Shown: positions 18,143-26,099, numbered from the stretch's first letter. The stretch: DNA of 64,000 bases from Jeotgalicoccus aerolatus (GCF_014635205.1 NZ_BMCN01000001.1:434001-498000), one strand, 5' to 3'. Notes: generated by a model from the sequence alone, not told the origin. Translations and numbers: made by a program.

Positions 18143-18493
18143 TTATTTAATAATATTAACGATGTGCACGTTCGTTTCGTTAACCGTGACTTCGAGCATA
18201 TCATTTACAGCTTGTTTAACATTTTCCTGAATACGTTCAGCAACACTGTGAACGTTTCGGTCAGTAGATAATACTACATAAATTGCGATGTGAATCTGGC
18301 CGTCGCTGGTCTCAACTTTAACGCCGCGACCGCGGAACTTTTTCCCAATCTTTTCGATATTACCACTGGCAAAGTTATTTTGCAATGAGTGAACACCTTT
18401 AGTCTCTTCTACCGCAATACTTGCAATGACTTCAATCACTTCACTGGAAATCTCAATGCTGCCGAAATTTGTATTATGATTTTGTAAAATCAT
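18143..18493 (-). CDS. yqhY: Asp23/Gls24 family envelope stress protein (YqhY-like)
   Basis: 116-aa member of the Asp23/Gls24 (DUF322) family, with the conserved GSIEISSEVIEVIASIAVEETKGV start and a C-terminal VNETNVHIVNI. Proteins of this family localise near the membrane in staphylococci. The B. subtilis homologue YqhY sits between accC and nusB and is reported to influence acetyl-CoA carboxylase. Here the same order holds, but an Ltp-domain remnant and a repeat array now separate it from accBC. It has its own GAGGTG RBS and an extended -10 (18518-18513). Confidence 0.85.
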   Translation of the reverse strand: MILQNHNTNFGSIEISSEVIEVIASIAVEETKGVHSLQNNFASGNIEKIGKKFRGRGVKVETSDGQIHIAIYVVLSTDRNVHSVAERIQENVKQAVNDMLEVTVNETNVHIVNIIK

Positions 18494-18512
18494 ACAATCA
18501 CCTCACTGGTAT

Positions 18513-18521
18513 ATTATATCA
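18513..18521 (-). promoter_or_regulatory. Extended -10 promoter candidate for yqhY-nusB
   Basis: TGATATAAT on the minus strand ends at 18513; the RBS follows about 8 nt later. There is no convincing -35. Confidence 0.4.
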
Positions 18522-18670
18522 CGTGATGACGCTAATATTAAATGGTTTGCTAAAGTATGTGCTAAACAGTACGGAGCTGTTTTCTTATCTTAAATATATG
18601 GTTATTTTGGAGTTTAGTCAATTACTTATGAGCCGGTATCGGCACGTCTGTTCTTATCCGGCTTTATAAA

Positions 18671-18702
18671 ATAAAAAATGACCAGCCGAAATTAACTGGT
18701 CA
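18671..18702 (-). terminator. Terminator overlapping the end of the Ltp-domain ORF
   Basis: TGACCAG/CTGGTCA stem (18702-18696 with 18685-18679) followed on the minus strand by TTTTTTATTTT. The ORF stop lies in the loop. Confidence 0.8.
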
Positions 18703-18931
18703 ATAAAAATATATATTTCGGATTATCAATAGCATATTGTGCTTCTTCCGGTGTGAACTGCTCCCCGTATTCGGAGACGAGCTGATCATAAATACCCGCT
18801 TTAGACATACTCATTATTTCTGCGTAATTGTAAGCACTATTTAATGCTGACTCCCACTCCCTCGGAACTTCACCTGAATCAGTTTCAGAGAATCCAGGTT
18901 TATTGGTTATGTGAGGGGTCTGGTCGGCCAA
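18692..18931 (-). pseudogene. Remnant of an Ltp-family lipoprotein (PF07553 domain)
   Basis: The translated segment WESALNSAYNYAEIMSMSKA and the following DQLVSEYGEQFTPEEAQYAIDN is one good copy of the Ltp (host cell surface-exposed lipoprotein) repeat. Ltp proteins normally have a signal peptide with lipobox and often two such repeats. The best known blocks phage DNA entry in Streptococcus thermophilus. Here there is no signal peptide, no ATG and no ribosome site: the frame opens inside the first unit of the 42-bp repeat array and would have to use TTG 18931. After the domain it runs nine residues into a terminator. I read it as a 5'-truncated relic, though expression from an unusual start cannot be excluded. 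Confidence 0.6.
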
Positions 18932-19079
18932 TGAGATAAGTTCATTGGCTGAGTAAAGGGGTTAGTCGGCCAATGAGATAGGTTCATTGGCTAAGTAAAG
19001 GGGTTAGTCGGCCAATGAGATAAGTTCATTGGCTAAGTAAAGGGCCTGGTCGGACAATGAGAAAATCTCATTGGCCACC
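18914..19079. repeat. Four-unit 42-bp tandem repeat, each unit a hairpin
   Basis: Units with GGMCAATGA starting at 18926, 18968, 19010 and 19052 have an exact 42-bp period. Units 1-3 each contain GCCAATGA, a 7-nt loop and TCATTGGC (8-bp stem), then a G-rich linker (AGTAAAGGGGTTAGTCG). Unit 4 has diverged into a longer stem with a 3-nt loop (CAATGAGA AAA TCTCATTG). There are no unique spacers, so it is not CRISPR. The array sits between accC and the Ltp remnant and extends into the remnant's 5' end. It looks like a REP/BIME-like intergenic repeat. Confidence 0.9.
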
Positions 19080-19099
19080 CTATCTAACACCCACCCTGC

Positions 19100-19136
19100 A
19101 AAAGATAAAAACCCGTTTCTCATAATAAGAAACGGG
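19100..19136 (-). terminator. Terminator after accC
   Basis: AGAAACGGG (19128-19136) pairs with CCCGTTTCT (19112-19120); on the minus strand the stem is followed by TTTTTATCTTTT. It ends the accBC operon before the repeat array. Confidence 0.85.
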
Positions 19137-19148
19137 CTCTAAATCAAT

Positions 19149-20498
19149 CTATTTCATTATATCCTGTTCTTCCAGGAAGTTAGTATTATAGTTATTGTTT
19201 AAAAATGCATCGTTCAGCAGCAGATTTTGATGGAATGGAATTGTTGTATCGATACCGCTGATTTCGAATTCTCCTAATGCGCGTTTGGCAGTTTTTACTG
19301 CTTCATCACGGTCTTTGCCGTGAACGATTAGTTTAGCGATCATCGAATCGTAATACGGCGGGATCACATATCCTGCATATGATGCAGTGTCCATTCTGAC
19401 ACCGAAGCCGCCCGGCTGAAGGAAGCCGGTAATTTTGCCTGCTGACGGCATGAAGTTTTTGTACGGGTTTTCTGCATTAATTCTAAATTCAAATGCATGG
19501 CCTTCAAATTTAATATCTTCCTGCTGATATGGAATCGGTTCGTGCATCGCAACTTGAATTTGAGATTTCACAAGGTCTACACCGGTAATCATTTCTGTTA
19601 CAGGGTGTTCGACCTGGATACGCGTGTTCATTTCCATGAAGTAATATTTATGATCGTTCAAATCGTAAATAAATTCAATCGTACCGGCGCCGATGTAATC
19701 GATGCTTTTCGCTGCACGAACGGCTGTTTCTCCCATTTCACGGCGTGTTTTTTCACTGATTACCGGGCTTGGTGCTTCTTCAACGAGTTTTTGCATTCGG
19801 CGCTGTACTGTGCAGTCGCGCTCGCCCAAGTGTACAACGTTGCCGTGGTAATCTCCGAGTACTTGAATTTCAACATGACGGAAGTTTTCAATATATTTTT
19901 CAATATATAAACTCTTATTGCCGAAAGCACTTTCCGCTTCCTGCTCAGTCAATTTATAATTCTGAGTCAGCTCTTCTTTTGATCTCGCGACTCTGATCCC
20001 TTTTCCGCCGCCGCCGTGGCTGGCTTTAATAATAACAGGGTAGCCGATTTCCTCAGCGATGTCATATGCATCTTCTAATGATTTAACGACACCGTCACTG
20101 CCTGGTACCGTCGGTACATCTGCTTCTATCATCGTTTTCTTAGCAACATCTTTAACACCCATTAAGGAAATGGTTTCAGACATCGGTCCGATAAATATTA
20201 GACTTGATGATTCGCACATTTCAGCAAAGTCGCTGTTTTCAGCTAAGAAACCGTAGCCGGGATGGATCGCATCGCAGCCCGTTGTCTGTGCAATAGTGAT
20301 AATGCCGATCATGTCCAGATAACTGTCTTTAGAAAGTTTTGGTCCGATGCAGTATGATTCTGTCGCTAGTTTCCGGTGTAAACTATCCTGATCTGCTTCA
20401 GAGTATATACTGACCGTCTCGATTCCGAGTTCATGACATGCACGGATAATTCTTACCGCAATTTCTCCTCGGTTGGCTATTAAGACTTTTTTAATCAT
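19149..20498 (-). CDS. accC: Acetyl-CoA carboxylase, biotin carboxylase subunit
   Basis: ATP-grasp enzyme that carboxylates the biotin on AccB, 449 aa. Signature pieces: MIKKVLIANRGEIAVRIIRA at the N-terminus, SHGGGGKGIRVA (ATP lid), EKYIENFRHVEIQVLGD, ERDCTVQRRMQKLVEEAPSP, and MNTRIQVEHPVTEMITG with the catalytic region. The ATG overlaps the accB stop by 4 bp (ATGA) and has no strong RBS of its own, so coupling is expected. It supplies malonyl-CoA synthesis together with AccA/AccD, which are not in this window. Confidence 0.95.
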   Translation of the reverse strand: MIKKVLIANRGEIAVRIIRACHELGIETVSIYSEADQDSLHRKLATESYCIGPKLSKDSYLDMIGIITIAQTTGCDAIHPGYGFLAENSDFAEMCESSSLIFIGPMSETISLMGVKDVAKKTMIEADVPTVPGSDGVVKSLEDAYDIAEEIGYPVIIKASHGGGGKGIRVARSKEELTQNYKLTEQEAESAFGNKSLYIEKYIENFRHVEIQVLGDYHGNVVHLGERDCTVQRRMQKLVEEAPSPVISEKTRREMGETAVRAAKSIDYIGAGTIEFIYDLNDHKYYFMEMNTRIQVEHPVTEMITGVDLVKSQIQVAMHEPIPYQQEDIKFEGHAFEFRINAENPYKNFMPSAGKITGFLQPGGFGVRMDTASYAGYVIPPYYDSMIAKLIVHGKDRDEAVKTAKRALGEFEISGIDTTIPFHQNLLLNDAFLNNNYNTNFLEEQDIMK

Positions 20499-20929
20499 CG
20501 TAATTTAAATAATGGCTGATTGTATTCAACCATATCTCCATCATCGACTAGGATTTCAACAATTTCACCGGATACTTCTGCTTGTATTTCATTGAATAAT
20601 TTCATCGCTTCTAAAATACAAACGACGGATGTGCTGGTTACTTTGTCACCCACTTTGACGTAAGCTTCTTCTTCAGGAGAAGGTGCTTTGTAGAAAGTGC
20701 CGACCATCGGTGCTTTTACAGTAATCGCTTCTTCTTCAGCTGGAGCAGCAGCTGCTGCCGGCTGAACTGGAGCTGATGTTTTAGTTTCTGCAGTCTGAGG
20801 GACTTGAGTCACTGCAGGTGCTAATTCTCTTTTTAGTTTAATATCTACATCTTTGTCTTTATAAGAAATTTCAGTAAGCGATGCCCGCTCCATTTTTTCA
20901 ATTAAAGAATCGACTTGTTCTAAATTCAT
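20495..20929 (-). CDS. accB: Acetyl-CoA carboxylase biotin carboxyl carrier protein
   Basis: 144-aa biotin carrier. An N-terminal helical piece (MNLEQVDSLIEKMERA) is followed by a flexible Ala/Pro/Glu linker (about residues 38-70) and the biotinyl domain with LEAMKLFNEIQAE, in which the Lys at about 110 is biotinylated. GGGAG precedes the ATG. The operon continues into accC with a 4-bp overlap and has a good promoter upstream. Confidence 0.95.
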   Translation of the reverse strand: MNLEQVDSLIEKMERASLTEISYKDKDVDIKLKRELAPAVTQVPQTAETKTSAPVQPAAAAAPAEEEAITVKAPMVGTFYKAPSPEEEAYVKVGDKVTSTSVVCILEAMKLFNEIQAEVSGEIVEILVDDGDMVEYNQPLFKLR

Positions 20930-20963
20930 TAGTTTTACTCTCCCATAAAATAATATGTACTAC

Positions 20964-20992
20964 ATTTTACATAGGTGGTCATACCAATTCAA
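20964..20992 (-). promoter_or_regulatory. Putative accBC promoter
   Basis: TTGAAT (20992-20987), a 17-bp spacer and TAAAAT (20969-20964) on the minus strand. A small palindrome, ATGTACTACAT (20955-20965), overlaps the start-site region and could be an operator; no known box is assigned. Confidence 0.55.
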
Positions 20993-21000
20993 GTATAAAT

Positions 21001-21028
21001 TAAGAGCAGCCTTTTAAAACTGCTCTTA
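21001..21028 (-). terminator. Hairpin after efp
   Basis: TAAGAGCAG/CTGCTCTTA 9-bp stem 7 nt after the efp stop. The T-tract on the minus strand is poor (AATTTATAC), so termination may be incomplete. Confidence 0.5.
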
Positions 21029-21034
21029 GATTGT

Positions 21035-21592
21035 CTACGCTCTAGAGACGTATGACCCTTCTTCAGTATTAACGACAAGCATATCACCCTGGTTAACAAA
21101 TAATGGCACTTGTAATGTAACGCCTGTTTCAAGTGTTGCTGATTTAGATGCTCCGCTTGCTGTGTCGCCTTTAATTCCTGGTTCTGTTTCTGTAACTTCG
21201 AGTTCAACAGTTTTTGGAAGTTCGACACCTAAAGTTTCACCTTCGTACATCATAATAGATACAGGCATATTTTCTTTTAGGAATTTTAATTCATATTCAA
21301 GCTGATCGCCGGGAATTTCAAGCTGCTCATATGTGTTGTTATCCATAAATACATAGCTGTCGCCGTCAGCGTATAAGAACTGCATTTTATTATTATCAAT
21401 CTGAGCTCTGCCGACTTTTTCACCAGCTCTGAAAGTTTTTTCCTGAGTCGCTCCAGTACGGAGGTTTTTTAATTTACTGCGGACAAAAGCCGCACCTTTA
21501 CCCGGTTTAACATGCTGGAAATCTAATACTCTCCAAATGCCACCGTCTACTTCTACTGTAAGTCCTGTTTTAAAATCGTTTACTGAAATCAT
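21035..21592 (-). CDS. efp: Elongation factor P
   Basis: 185-aa three-domain translation factor that rescues ribosomes stalled at proline runs. The modification loop is VKPGKGAAF, with the Lys at position 32 that Bacillus modifies with 5-aminopentanol. [20 protein letters not shown] is the standard C-terminus. AGGAGGAAAC precedes the ATG. It follows the M24 aminopeptidase gene by 24 bp, the usual pairing. Confidence 0.95.
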   Translation of the reverse strand: MISVNDFKTGLTVEVDGGIWRVLDFQHVKPGKGAAFVRSKLKNLRTGATQEKTFRAGEKVGRAQIDNNKMQFLYADGDSYVFMDNNTYEQLEIPGDQLEYELKFLKENMPVSIMMYEGETLGVELPKTVELEVTETEPGIKGDTASGASKSATLETGVTLQVPLFVNQGDMLVVNTEEGSYVSRA

Positions 21593-21616
21593 GTGTTTCC
21601 TCCTATATTGTCTGTT

Positions 21617-22672
21617 TTATACGATAAACAGCTTTTTGCTGCTGTGTGTTAACTTTTTAAGACCCTTTTCAGTGACTACAGCATCGTCCTCTATACGGAC
21701 GCCGCCTAAGCCGTCGACATAAATGCCGGGCTCTATCGTAATTACCATGCCGGGTTCTAAAGTCATTGTACTTTTTTGTGACAGTCCTGGCAATTCATGA
21801 ACTTCCAGTCCTAGTCCGTGACCTAATGAGTGGCCGAAGTGTTCGCCGTGTCCCTTAGCTGAAATCACATCACGTGCAATACTGTCGGCTTCTTTGCCTG
21901 TCATGCCCGCTTTAATTTCATCCAGTGATTTTAACTGGGATTCGAGAACGATATTATAAATCTCTTCCATTTCCGGCGAGACTGACCCCACAGCAAATGT
22001 ACGTGTAATATCCGAGGCATAGCCTTTGTACCATGCGCCGAAATCCAGTGTAACCATATCGCCATCTTCGATCACTTTATCAGAAGCTACGCCGTGAGGA
22101 AGAGCCCCTCTGTGTCCGCTGGCAACGATTGTATCGAAACTCGGACCGCTGGCTCCGAGGCTGGTCATGTGTGCTTCCAGCTCATTTTTAACTTCCAGCT
22201 CAGTCATACCGGCCTTAACGTAAGTTAAAATGTATTCATAAGACTGATCTGCAATTTCACATGCTTTAATAATTAAATCCAGTTCTTCATCTGTTTTAAT
22301 TAAACGGATTTTTTCAACCTCACCTGTTAAAGGCACAACATCAAAAGATTTGCTCAATTGGCTGTATGTATTGTAGTTCACGTGCTCCCCTTCAAACCCA
22401 ATACGTTTTAAACCTTTTGAATTCATAAATGATACGATAGATTCGAGCAGACCTTTTTCCTGCAGAATAAATTCAAATTCTTCAGCTTGTTCTGCCCCCT
22501 GTGCTTTATATCTGAAGTCAGACATTAAAAATCTCGATTCTTTTGTAATGATGAGTGCGCCGCTGGATCCAGTGAACTCGCTTAAATAACGTCTGTTTTC
22601 AGCACTCATTACCAGTAATGCATCAAGGCTTTCTCTTTCCAGCAATTGCTGGATTTTATCAAATTTAATCAT
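21617..22672 (-). CDS. M24 family Xaa-Pro aminopeptidase/dipeptidase (YqhT-like)
   Basis: 351-aa pita-bread metallopeptidase that cleaves N-terminal residues ahead of proline. It has the creatinase N-terminal domain (residues 1-125) and then the catalytic domain. Metal ligands: Asp in VTLDFGAWYKGYASDITRTF (two Asp), His in GLGLEVHELPG, Glu in ITIEPGIYV, and Glu in VRIEDDAVV. GGAGGAG sits directly before the ATG. Cotranscribed with efp. Whether it prefers dipeptides (PepQ) or longer peptides (PepP-like) is open. Confidence 0.9.
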   Translation of the reverse strand: MIKFDKIQQLLERESLDALLVMSAENRRYLSEFTGSSGALIITKESRFLMSDFRYKAQGAEQAEEFEFILQEKGLLESIVSFMNSKGLKRIGFEGEHVNYNTYSQLSKSFDVVPLTGEVEKIRLIKTDEELDLIIKACEIADQSYEYILTYVKAGMTELEVKNELEAHMTSLGASGPSFDTIVASGHRGALPHGVASDKVIEDGDMVTLDFGAWYKGYASDITRTFAVGSVSPEMEEIYNIVLESQLKSLDEIKAGMTGKEADSIARDVISAKGHGEHFGHSLGHGLGLEVHELPGLSQKSTMTLEPGMVITIEPGIYVDGLGGVRIEDDAVVTEKGLKKLTHSSKKLFIV

Positions 22673-22787
22673 TTCTCCTCCACCTCTCAGTAATCATTTT
22701 ACATGAAATTAAAATCTATTTCATTTTCTTTTTATATTTTAACGCTAACATGTTAAAATAGTCTAATGAAATATAGGAGAATATGCG

Positions 22788-23348
22788 ATGAAACTTAGAC
22801 TTTCTGCACTTACATTATTATTGCTTGCTGCGGGCTGTCAAAACAGCTCACCTGAAGCAGAACTCAGTGAAAAAGAAGAATATAAAAGTGAACTCGAAGG
22901 ACTGCTGCAGACTGAAAAAGTCCGAAATCAGCAGCTTACTTTGCATTTAGAAAATCTGGATACGCAAATCGTAAACTTCGAGCGCGACAGAGATAATCCA
23001 AATATTGAAAAATACGTCGGCATCGTGACTGATTATGCTGATGATCTAACGGCGCAGTTAAATCAGCTCAATGAATATATTACTCAGTACCGTAACGATG
23101 AACAGCTGAATACCGGAGATATTGTAAAAACGAGAGATGATATTCAGGAAACAGTTGAAACATACAATAACGCTGTCGGAGAATTGGAACTGACAGAAGT
23201 TCTGGACAGGGAACATTCCAATATAGTCCTTGCCAATGAAGAAATCACAGAAGCTGTTAATCAGATTGCAGATGCGATGGCATCTGAAGATGACGACCTT
23301 TTAAATGAGTCGATTGAACGGCTGCAGCAGGCAACAGAATACTTGTAG
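22788..23348 (+). CDS. Putative lipoprotein with helical coiled-coil body
   Basis: 186-aa secreted protein. The signal peptide MKLRLSALTLLLLAAGC ends with a lipobox LAAGC (Cys 17), so it should be a membrane-anchored lipoprotein. The rest is highly charged, Glu/Gln/Asn-rich and predicted helical by heptad-like spacing, with no Cys after the lipobox. It has some likeness in length and composition to YkyA-type lipoproteins, but I do not recognise it with confidence. It starts a plus-strand cluster with the DUF1385 gene (5-bp gap), a small membrane protein and a rhodanese-like protein. TAGGAG RBS and a TAAAAT -10 lie upstream. Confidence 0.7.
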   Translation: MKLRLSALTLLLLAAGCQNSSPEAELSEKEEYKSELEGLLQTEKVRNQQLTLHLENLDTQIVNFERDRDNPNIEKYVGIVTDYADDLTAQLNQLNEYITQYRNDEQLNTGDIVKTRDDIQETVETYNNAVGELELTEVLDREHSNIVLANEEITEAVNQIADAMASEDDDLLNESIERLQQATEYL

Positions 23349-23353
23349 AAAGA

Positions 23354-24253
23354 ATGATCAAAATGACAAAACCAGTTTACGGCGGCCAGGCAGTGCCTGA
23401 AGGTGTGATGTTCCAGTCAAAGACTCATATGTCCACAGCGATTAGACGAACAAACGGAGAAATTGATTATTTTGATATGCCGAGACCGAATCAGCCGCTA
23501 TTGACAAAATTAAAGAAAATCCCATTAATACGCGGCAATGTCGCGATTATAGAATCCAGTGTCTACGGCATGAAGCATATGGATTTCGCAGCAGATCGCT
23601 ACGAACGGCATCCGTCGGAAGATCATAAAATAGCTGATGAGAAAAAATCGGTGAATACGACTAAAGTCGTGCTTTCTACTGTAATTATCGGTATACTTAC
23701 ATTTTTAATTGGTAAATTTATACTGACCCTGATTCCGGTATTTGTCGCCGAAGTATTTTCCGGCATTATTCCAGGCAAGTTCGGACAGGTTGCACTGGAA
23801 ACAATAATTAAATTAATTATACTGCTAGGCTACATATATTTGCTGTCGCTGACACCGATGGTAAAAGGGCTGTTTCAATATCACGGTGCGGAACATAAGG
23901 TCATTAACTGTTTTGAATCCAGCCTGCCGCTGACTGTAGACAACGTTCAGGCGCAGTCACGACTCCACTATCGCTGCGGCAGCTCGTTTATACTCTTTAC
24001 AGTGCTCGTCGGCTTTGTCATATATATGTTTGTTCCGGTAGATCCTTTGTACGTTAGAGTGTTGAACAGAATTTTACTGATTCCAGTCGTACTCGGGCTG
24101 TCATTCGAAGTACTGCAGTTCACAAATAAGATGAGATCCGTGCCCGTTTTAAAATATTTGGGACTGCCCGGATTATGGCTGCAGTATTTAACGACAAAAC
24201 AGCCGCAAGATGACCAGGTTGAGGTCGCAATATCTTCATTCAACCATCTTTAA
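23354..24253 (+). CDS. DUF1385 membrane protein (YqhQ family)
   Basis: 299-aa polytopic protein with the DUF1385 signature YGGQAVPEGVMF at the N-terminus, followed by RGNVAIIESSVYGMK. There are about four membrane spans (two around 110-170, two around 210-255) and QYHGAEHKVINCFE between them. This family is widespread and its function is unknown. Two starts are possible, 23354 and 23363; neither has a strong RBS and the first overlaps AGAAAG. It is probably coupled to the lipoprotein gene. RCGSSFILF is also conserved. Confidence 0.85.
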   Translation: MIKMTKPVYGGQAVPEGVMFQSKTHMSTAIRRTNGEIDYFDMPRPNQPLLTKLKKIPLIRGNVAIIESSVYGMKHMDFAADRYERHPSEDHKIADEKKSVNTTKVVLSTVIIGILTFLIGKFILTLIPVFVAEVFSGIIPGKFGQVALETIIKLIILLGYIYLLSLTPMVKGLFQYHGAEHKVINCFESSLPLTVDNVQAQSRLHYRCGSSFILFTVLVGFVIYMFVPVDPLYVRVLNRILLIPVVLGLSFEVLQFTNKMRSVPVLKYLGLPGLWLQYLTTKQPQDDQVEVAISSFNHL

Positions 24254-24267
24254 AGGAGTGATAAAAA

Positions 24268-24486
24268 ATGAAAAGAGCTTTGGTAATTATCGTTTTAGTC
24301 ATTGCAGCTGTTGGTCTGCTGATGAACCTGGATGTCGTTTTAAATATGATTTTCAGTTCACTGATTTTTCTTCTAGTGCTGGGCTTGATTATTTACGGGA
24401 TATATTACTTCTTTATCCTGACAGAAGATCAGCGGAAATATAGAAAAGCATTGCGTAAAGCAAAACGTAAACATCGTAAAAAATAA
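24268..24486 (+). CDS. Small membrane protein with basic tail
   Basis: 72-aa protein with two predicted spans (about residues 4-22 and 28-50) and a strongly basic C-terminus (KYRKALRKAKRKHRKK) expected to stay in the cytosol. AAAGGAG precedes the ATG. I do not recognise a named family. Position between YqhQ and the rhodanese-like gene suggests a shared envelope operon. Confidence 0.7.
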   Translation: MKRALVIIVLVIAAVGLLMNLDVVLNMIFSSLIFLLVLGLIIYGIYYFFILTEDQRKYRKALRKAKRKHRKK

Positions 24487-24517
24487 TACACATATATATT
24501 AAGGAGAGGTTTTTTAA

Positions 24518-24904
24518 GTGGAAAGCTGGATTATAGCATTAATTATATTAGCAGTAATAATCATCGTCCTGGTGATTAACGCCTTCATTTCAATGAGAGG
24601 TGTCAATATGCTGACAGAAGAAGAGTTCGGCAAGGATTTAAGAAAAGTACAGCTGATTGATCTTCGTGAAAAAGATAAATTTGAACACGGACATATTATG
24701 GGTGCAAGAAACATGCCAATTTCATCATTTCAAATGAAAAAAGGCGCTATTCGTAAAGATGTGCCGGTTTACCTGTACGATCAAAATGGACGTACAGCAT
24801 TAAGAGCAGCACGTATGCTGAAAAAAGACGGCCACAAGGATTTAAATGTTCTTAAACAAGGTATTGCGAAATGGACAGGCAAAATCAAGTCTAAAAACCG
24901 CTAA
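24518..24904 (+). CDS. Membrane-anchored rhodanese-like protein lacking the catalytic cysteine
   Basis: 128-aa protein with one N-terminal span (residues about 4-25) and a rhodanese domain (QLIDLREKDKFEHGHIMGARNMP; RTALRAARMLKKDGHKDLNVL). Rhodaneses place a catalytic Cys at the start of the active loop. Here the loop reads YLYDQNGRTALRA with Asp in that place, and the whole protein has no Cys. It therefore cannot be a classical sulfurtransferase and may be a binding or scaffold protein. Start is GTG 24518 with AAGGAGAGG upstream. Location near gcvT matches YqhL of Bacillus. Confidence 0.85.
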   Translation: MESWIIALIILAVIIIVLVINAFISMRGVNMLTEEEFGKDLRKVQLIDLREKDKFEHGHIMGARNMPISSFQMKKGAIRKDVPVYLYDQNGRTALRAARMLKKDGHKDLNVLKQGIAKWTGKIKSKNR

Positions 24905-24914
24905 TGAAATATAG

Positions 24915-24945
24915 AGCACACGGCTTAATGCCAGGTGCTTTTTTT
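24915..24945 (+). terminator. Terminator of the plus-strand envelope cluster
   Basis: AGCAC (24915-24919) with inner GGC/GCC pairs and GTGCT (24935-24939), followed by TTTTTTT. Confidence 0.8.
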
Positions 24946-24948
24946 GTA

Positions 24949-24981
24949 TAAAAAATCCCGCAGGCCTCAGCACTGCGGGAT
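24949..24981 (-). terminator. Terminator directly after gcvT
   Basis: ATCCCGCAG/CTGCGGGAT 9-bp stem (24955-24981) followed on the minus strand by TTTTTTATAC. It makes gcvT monocistronic. Confidence 0.85.
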
Positions 24982-24991
24982 AATAATTGTA

Positions 24992-26074
24992 TTAGTTTTT
25001 ATGGAATGGAGATTTAACAAATTTAGCAGGTACTTCTTTAGAACGGATCTTGATGACAAATTCTTTGTCTGCTTCATAGAAATCAGTATCGACTAAAGCG
25101 AAACCGATTGAACGTTTTGTCGTCGGCGACTGCGTACCGCTCGTCACGTAACCGACTCTATTGCCGTCGTTATCGAAGACCTCATAGTCAGTACGCGCAA
25201 TCCCTTTTCCTGTTATTTCAAATGGAGACAGACGGCGCGGTGCACCGTTTTCTTTTTGCTCTTTTAAGACCGGCTGACCGATAAAATCACCTTTGTCCAC
25301 TTTAACAGCAAATCCAATACGTGCTTCCAGCGGAGAAATTTCCGGTGTAAGATCCTGACCGTGAAGCGGCAGTCCTGCTTCTAAGCGAAGTGTATCGCGG
25401 GCACCGAGACCACATTCTACAGCACCATTATCTACAAACAATTTCCACAAATGAAGCGTGTCCTCAGGCTTGCAGTATAATTCGAATCCGTCTTCGCCTG
25501 TGTAGCCGCTTTGTGAGATGATAACGTCTTTACCGTCAACTTGAGCGTCTGTTACAAAATTAAACATTTTCAGTTCTGACAGATCAGTTTCAGTAAATTT
25601 CTGAACCAGTGCTCTAGCATTGGGTCCCTGAACAGCAAGCTGACCGTAATCTGCAGAAACATTTTCTACAACTGCATCATAGCCTTCGATTCCTTTTAGC
25701 CATTCGAAATCACCGTCTGTATTGCCGGCGTTCGGGATTAAAAGATAATCCTGATCAGCAAGTTTGTAAATCACAAGGTCATCGATGACGCCGCCTTTTT
25801 CATTAGCAATCGTCGTGTATTGAGCTTTGACATCAGTTAACTTAGTGACATCATTCGTAAGAGCATAGTTTAGAAATTCCTCAGCCTGATTGCCTGTAAC
25901 GTGAATTTCTCCCATGTGGCTGACATCGAAAATACCGACATCTTCTCTGACTGCTGTGTGTTCTTCTTTGATGCTTGAGAATTGAACGGGCATTTCCCAG
26001 CCGCCGAAATCGACCAGTTTTGCACCGTTTTCATGGTAGTACTCATTTAAAGGTGTTCTTTTTAACTCACTCAT
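24992..26074 (-). CDS. gcvT: Glycine cleavage system T protein (aminomethyltransferase)
   Basis: 360-aa tetrahydrofolate-dependent aminomethyltransferase. It releases ammonia and makes 5,10-methylene-THF from the aminomethyl group on H protein. Landmarks: MPVQFSSIKEEHTAVREDVG, FDVSHMGEI, SQSGYTGEDGFELY, and CGLGARDTLRLEAGLPLHG, with the Asp of YALTNDV typical of the family. Its leader carries a glycine riboswitch. In Bacillus and Staphylococcus gcvT is followed by gcvPA-gcvPB; here a terminator follows at once and the P-protein genes are absent from the locus. Confidence 0.95.
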   Translation of the reverse strand: MSELKRTPLNEYYHENGAKLVDFGGWEMPVQFSSIKEEHTAVREDVGIFDVSHMGEIHVTGNQAEEFLNYALTNDVTKLTDVKAQYTTIANEKGGVIDDLVIYKLADQDYLLIPNAGNTDGDFEWLKGIEGYDAVVENVSADYGQLAVQGPNARALVQKFTETDLSELKMFNFVTDAQVDGKDVIISQSGYTGEDGFELYCKPEDTLHLWKLFVDNGAVECGLGARDTLRLEAGLPLHGQDLTPEISPLEARIGFAVKVDKGDFIGQPVLKEQKENGAPRRLSPFEITGKGIARTDYEVFDNDGNRVGYVTSGTQSPTTKRSIGFALVDTDFYEADKEFVIKIRSKEVPAKFVKSPFHKN

Positions 26075-26099
26075 TACAATTTCCTCCTCAAATAAATAA

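Noticed and set aside
18469..18669. 66-aa plus-strand ORF between yqhY and the Ltp remnant
   Set aside because: No RBS or family match, runs through the yqhY promoter; composition looks random.
18921..19079. CRISPR array
   Set aside because: Linkers between the repeated stems are identical rather than unique, the period is a plain 42-bp tandem repeat, and no cas genes are nearby.
18971..19083. Mobile element ends (insertion-sequence inverted repeats)
   Set aside because: The inverted repeats are short, belong to each 42-bp unit, and no transposase or target duplication is visible.
20989..21228. 79-aa minus-strand ORF overlapping efp
   Set aside because: Same strand but a different frame from efp, Gln/Leu-rich, crosses the efp stop and hairpin; no domain.
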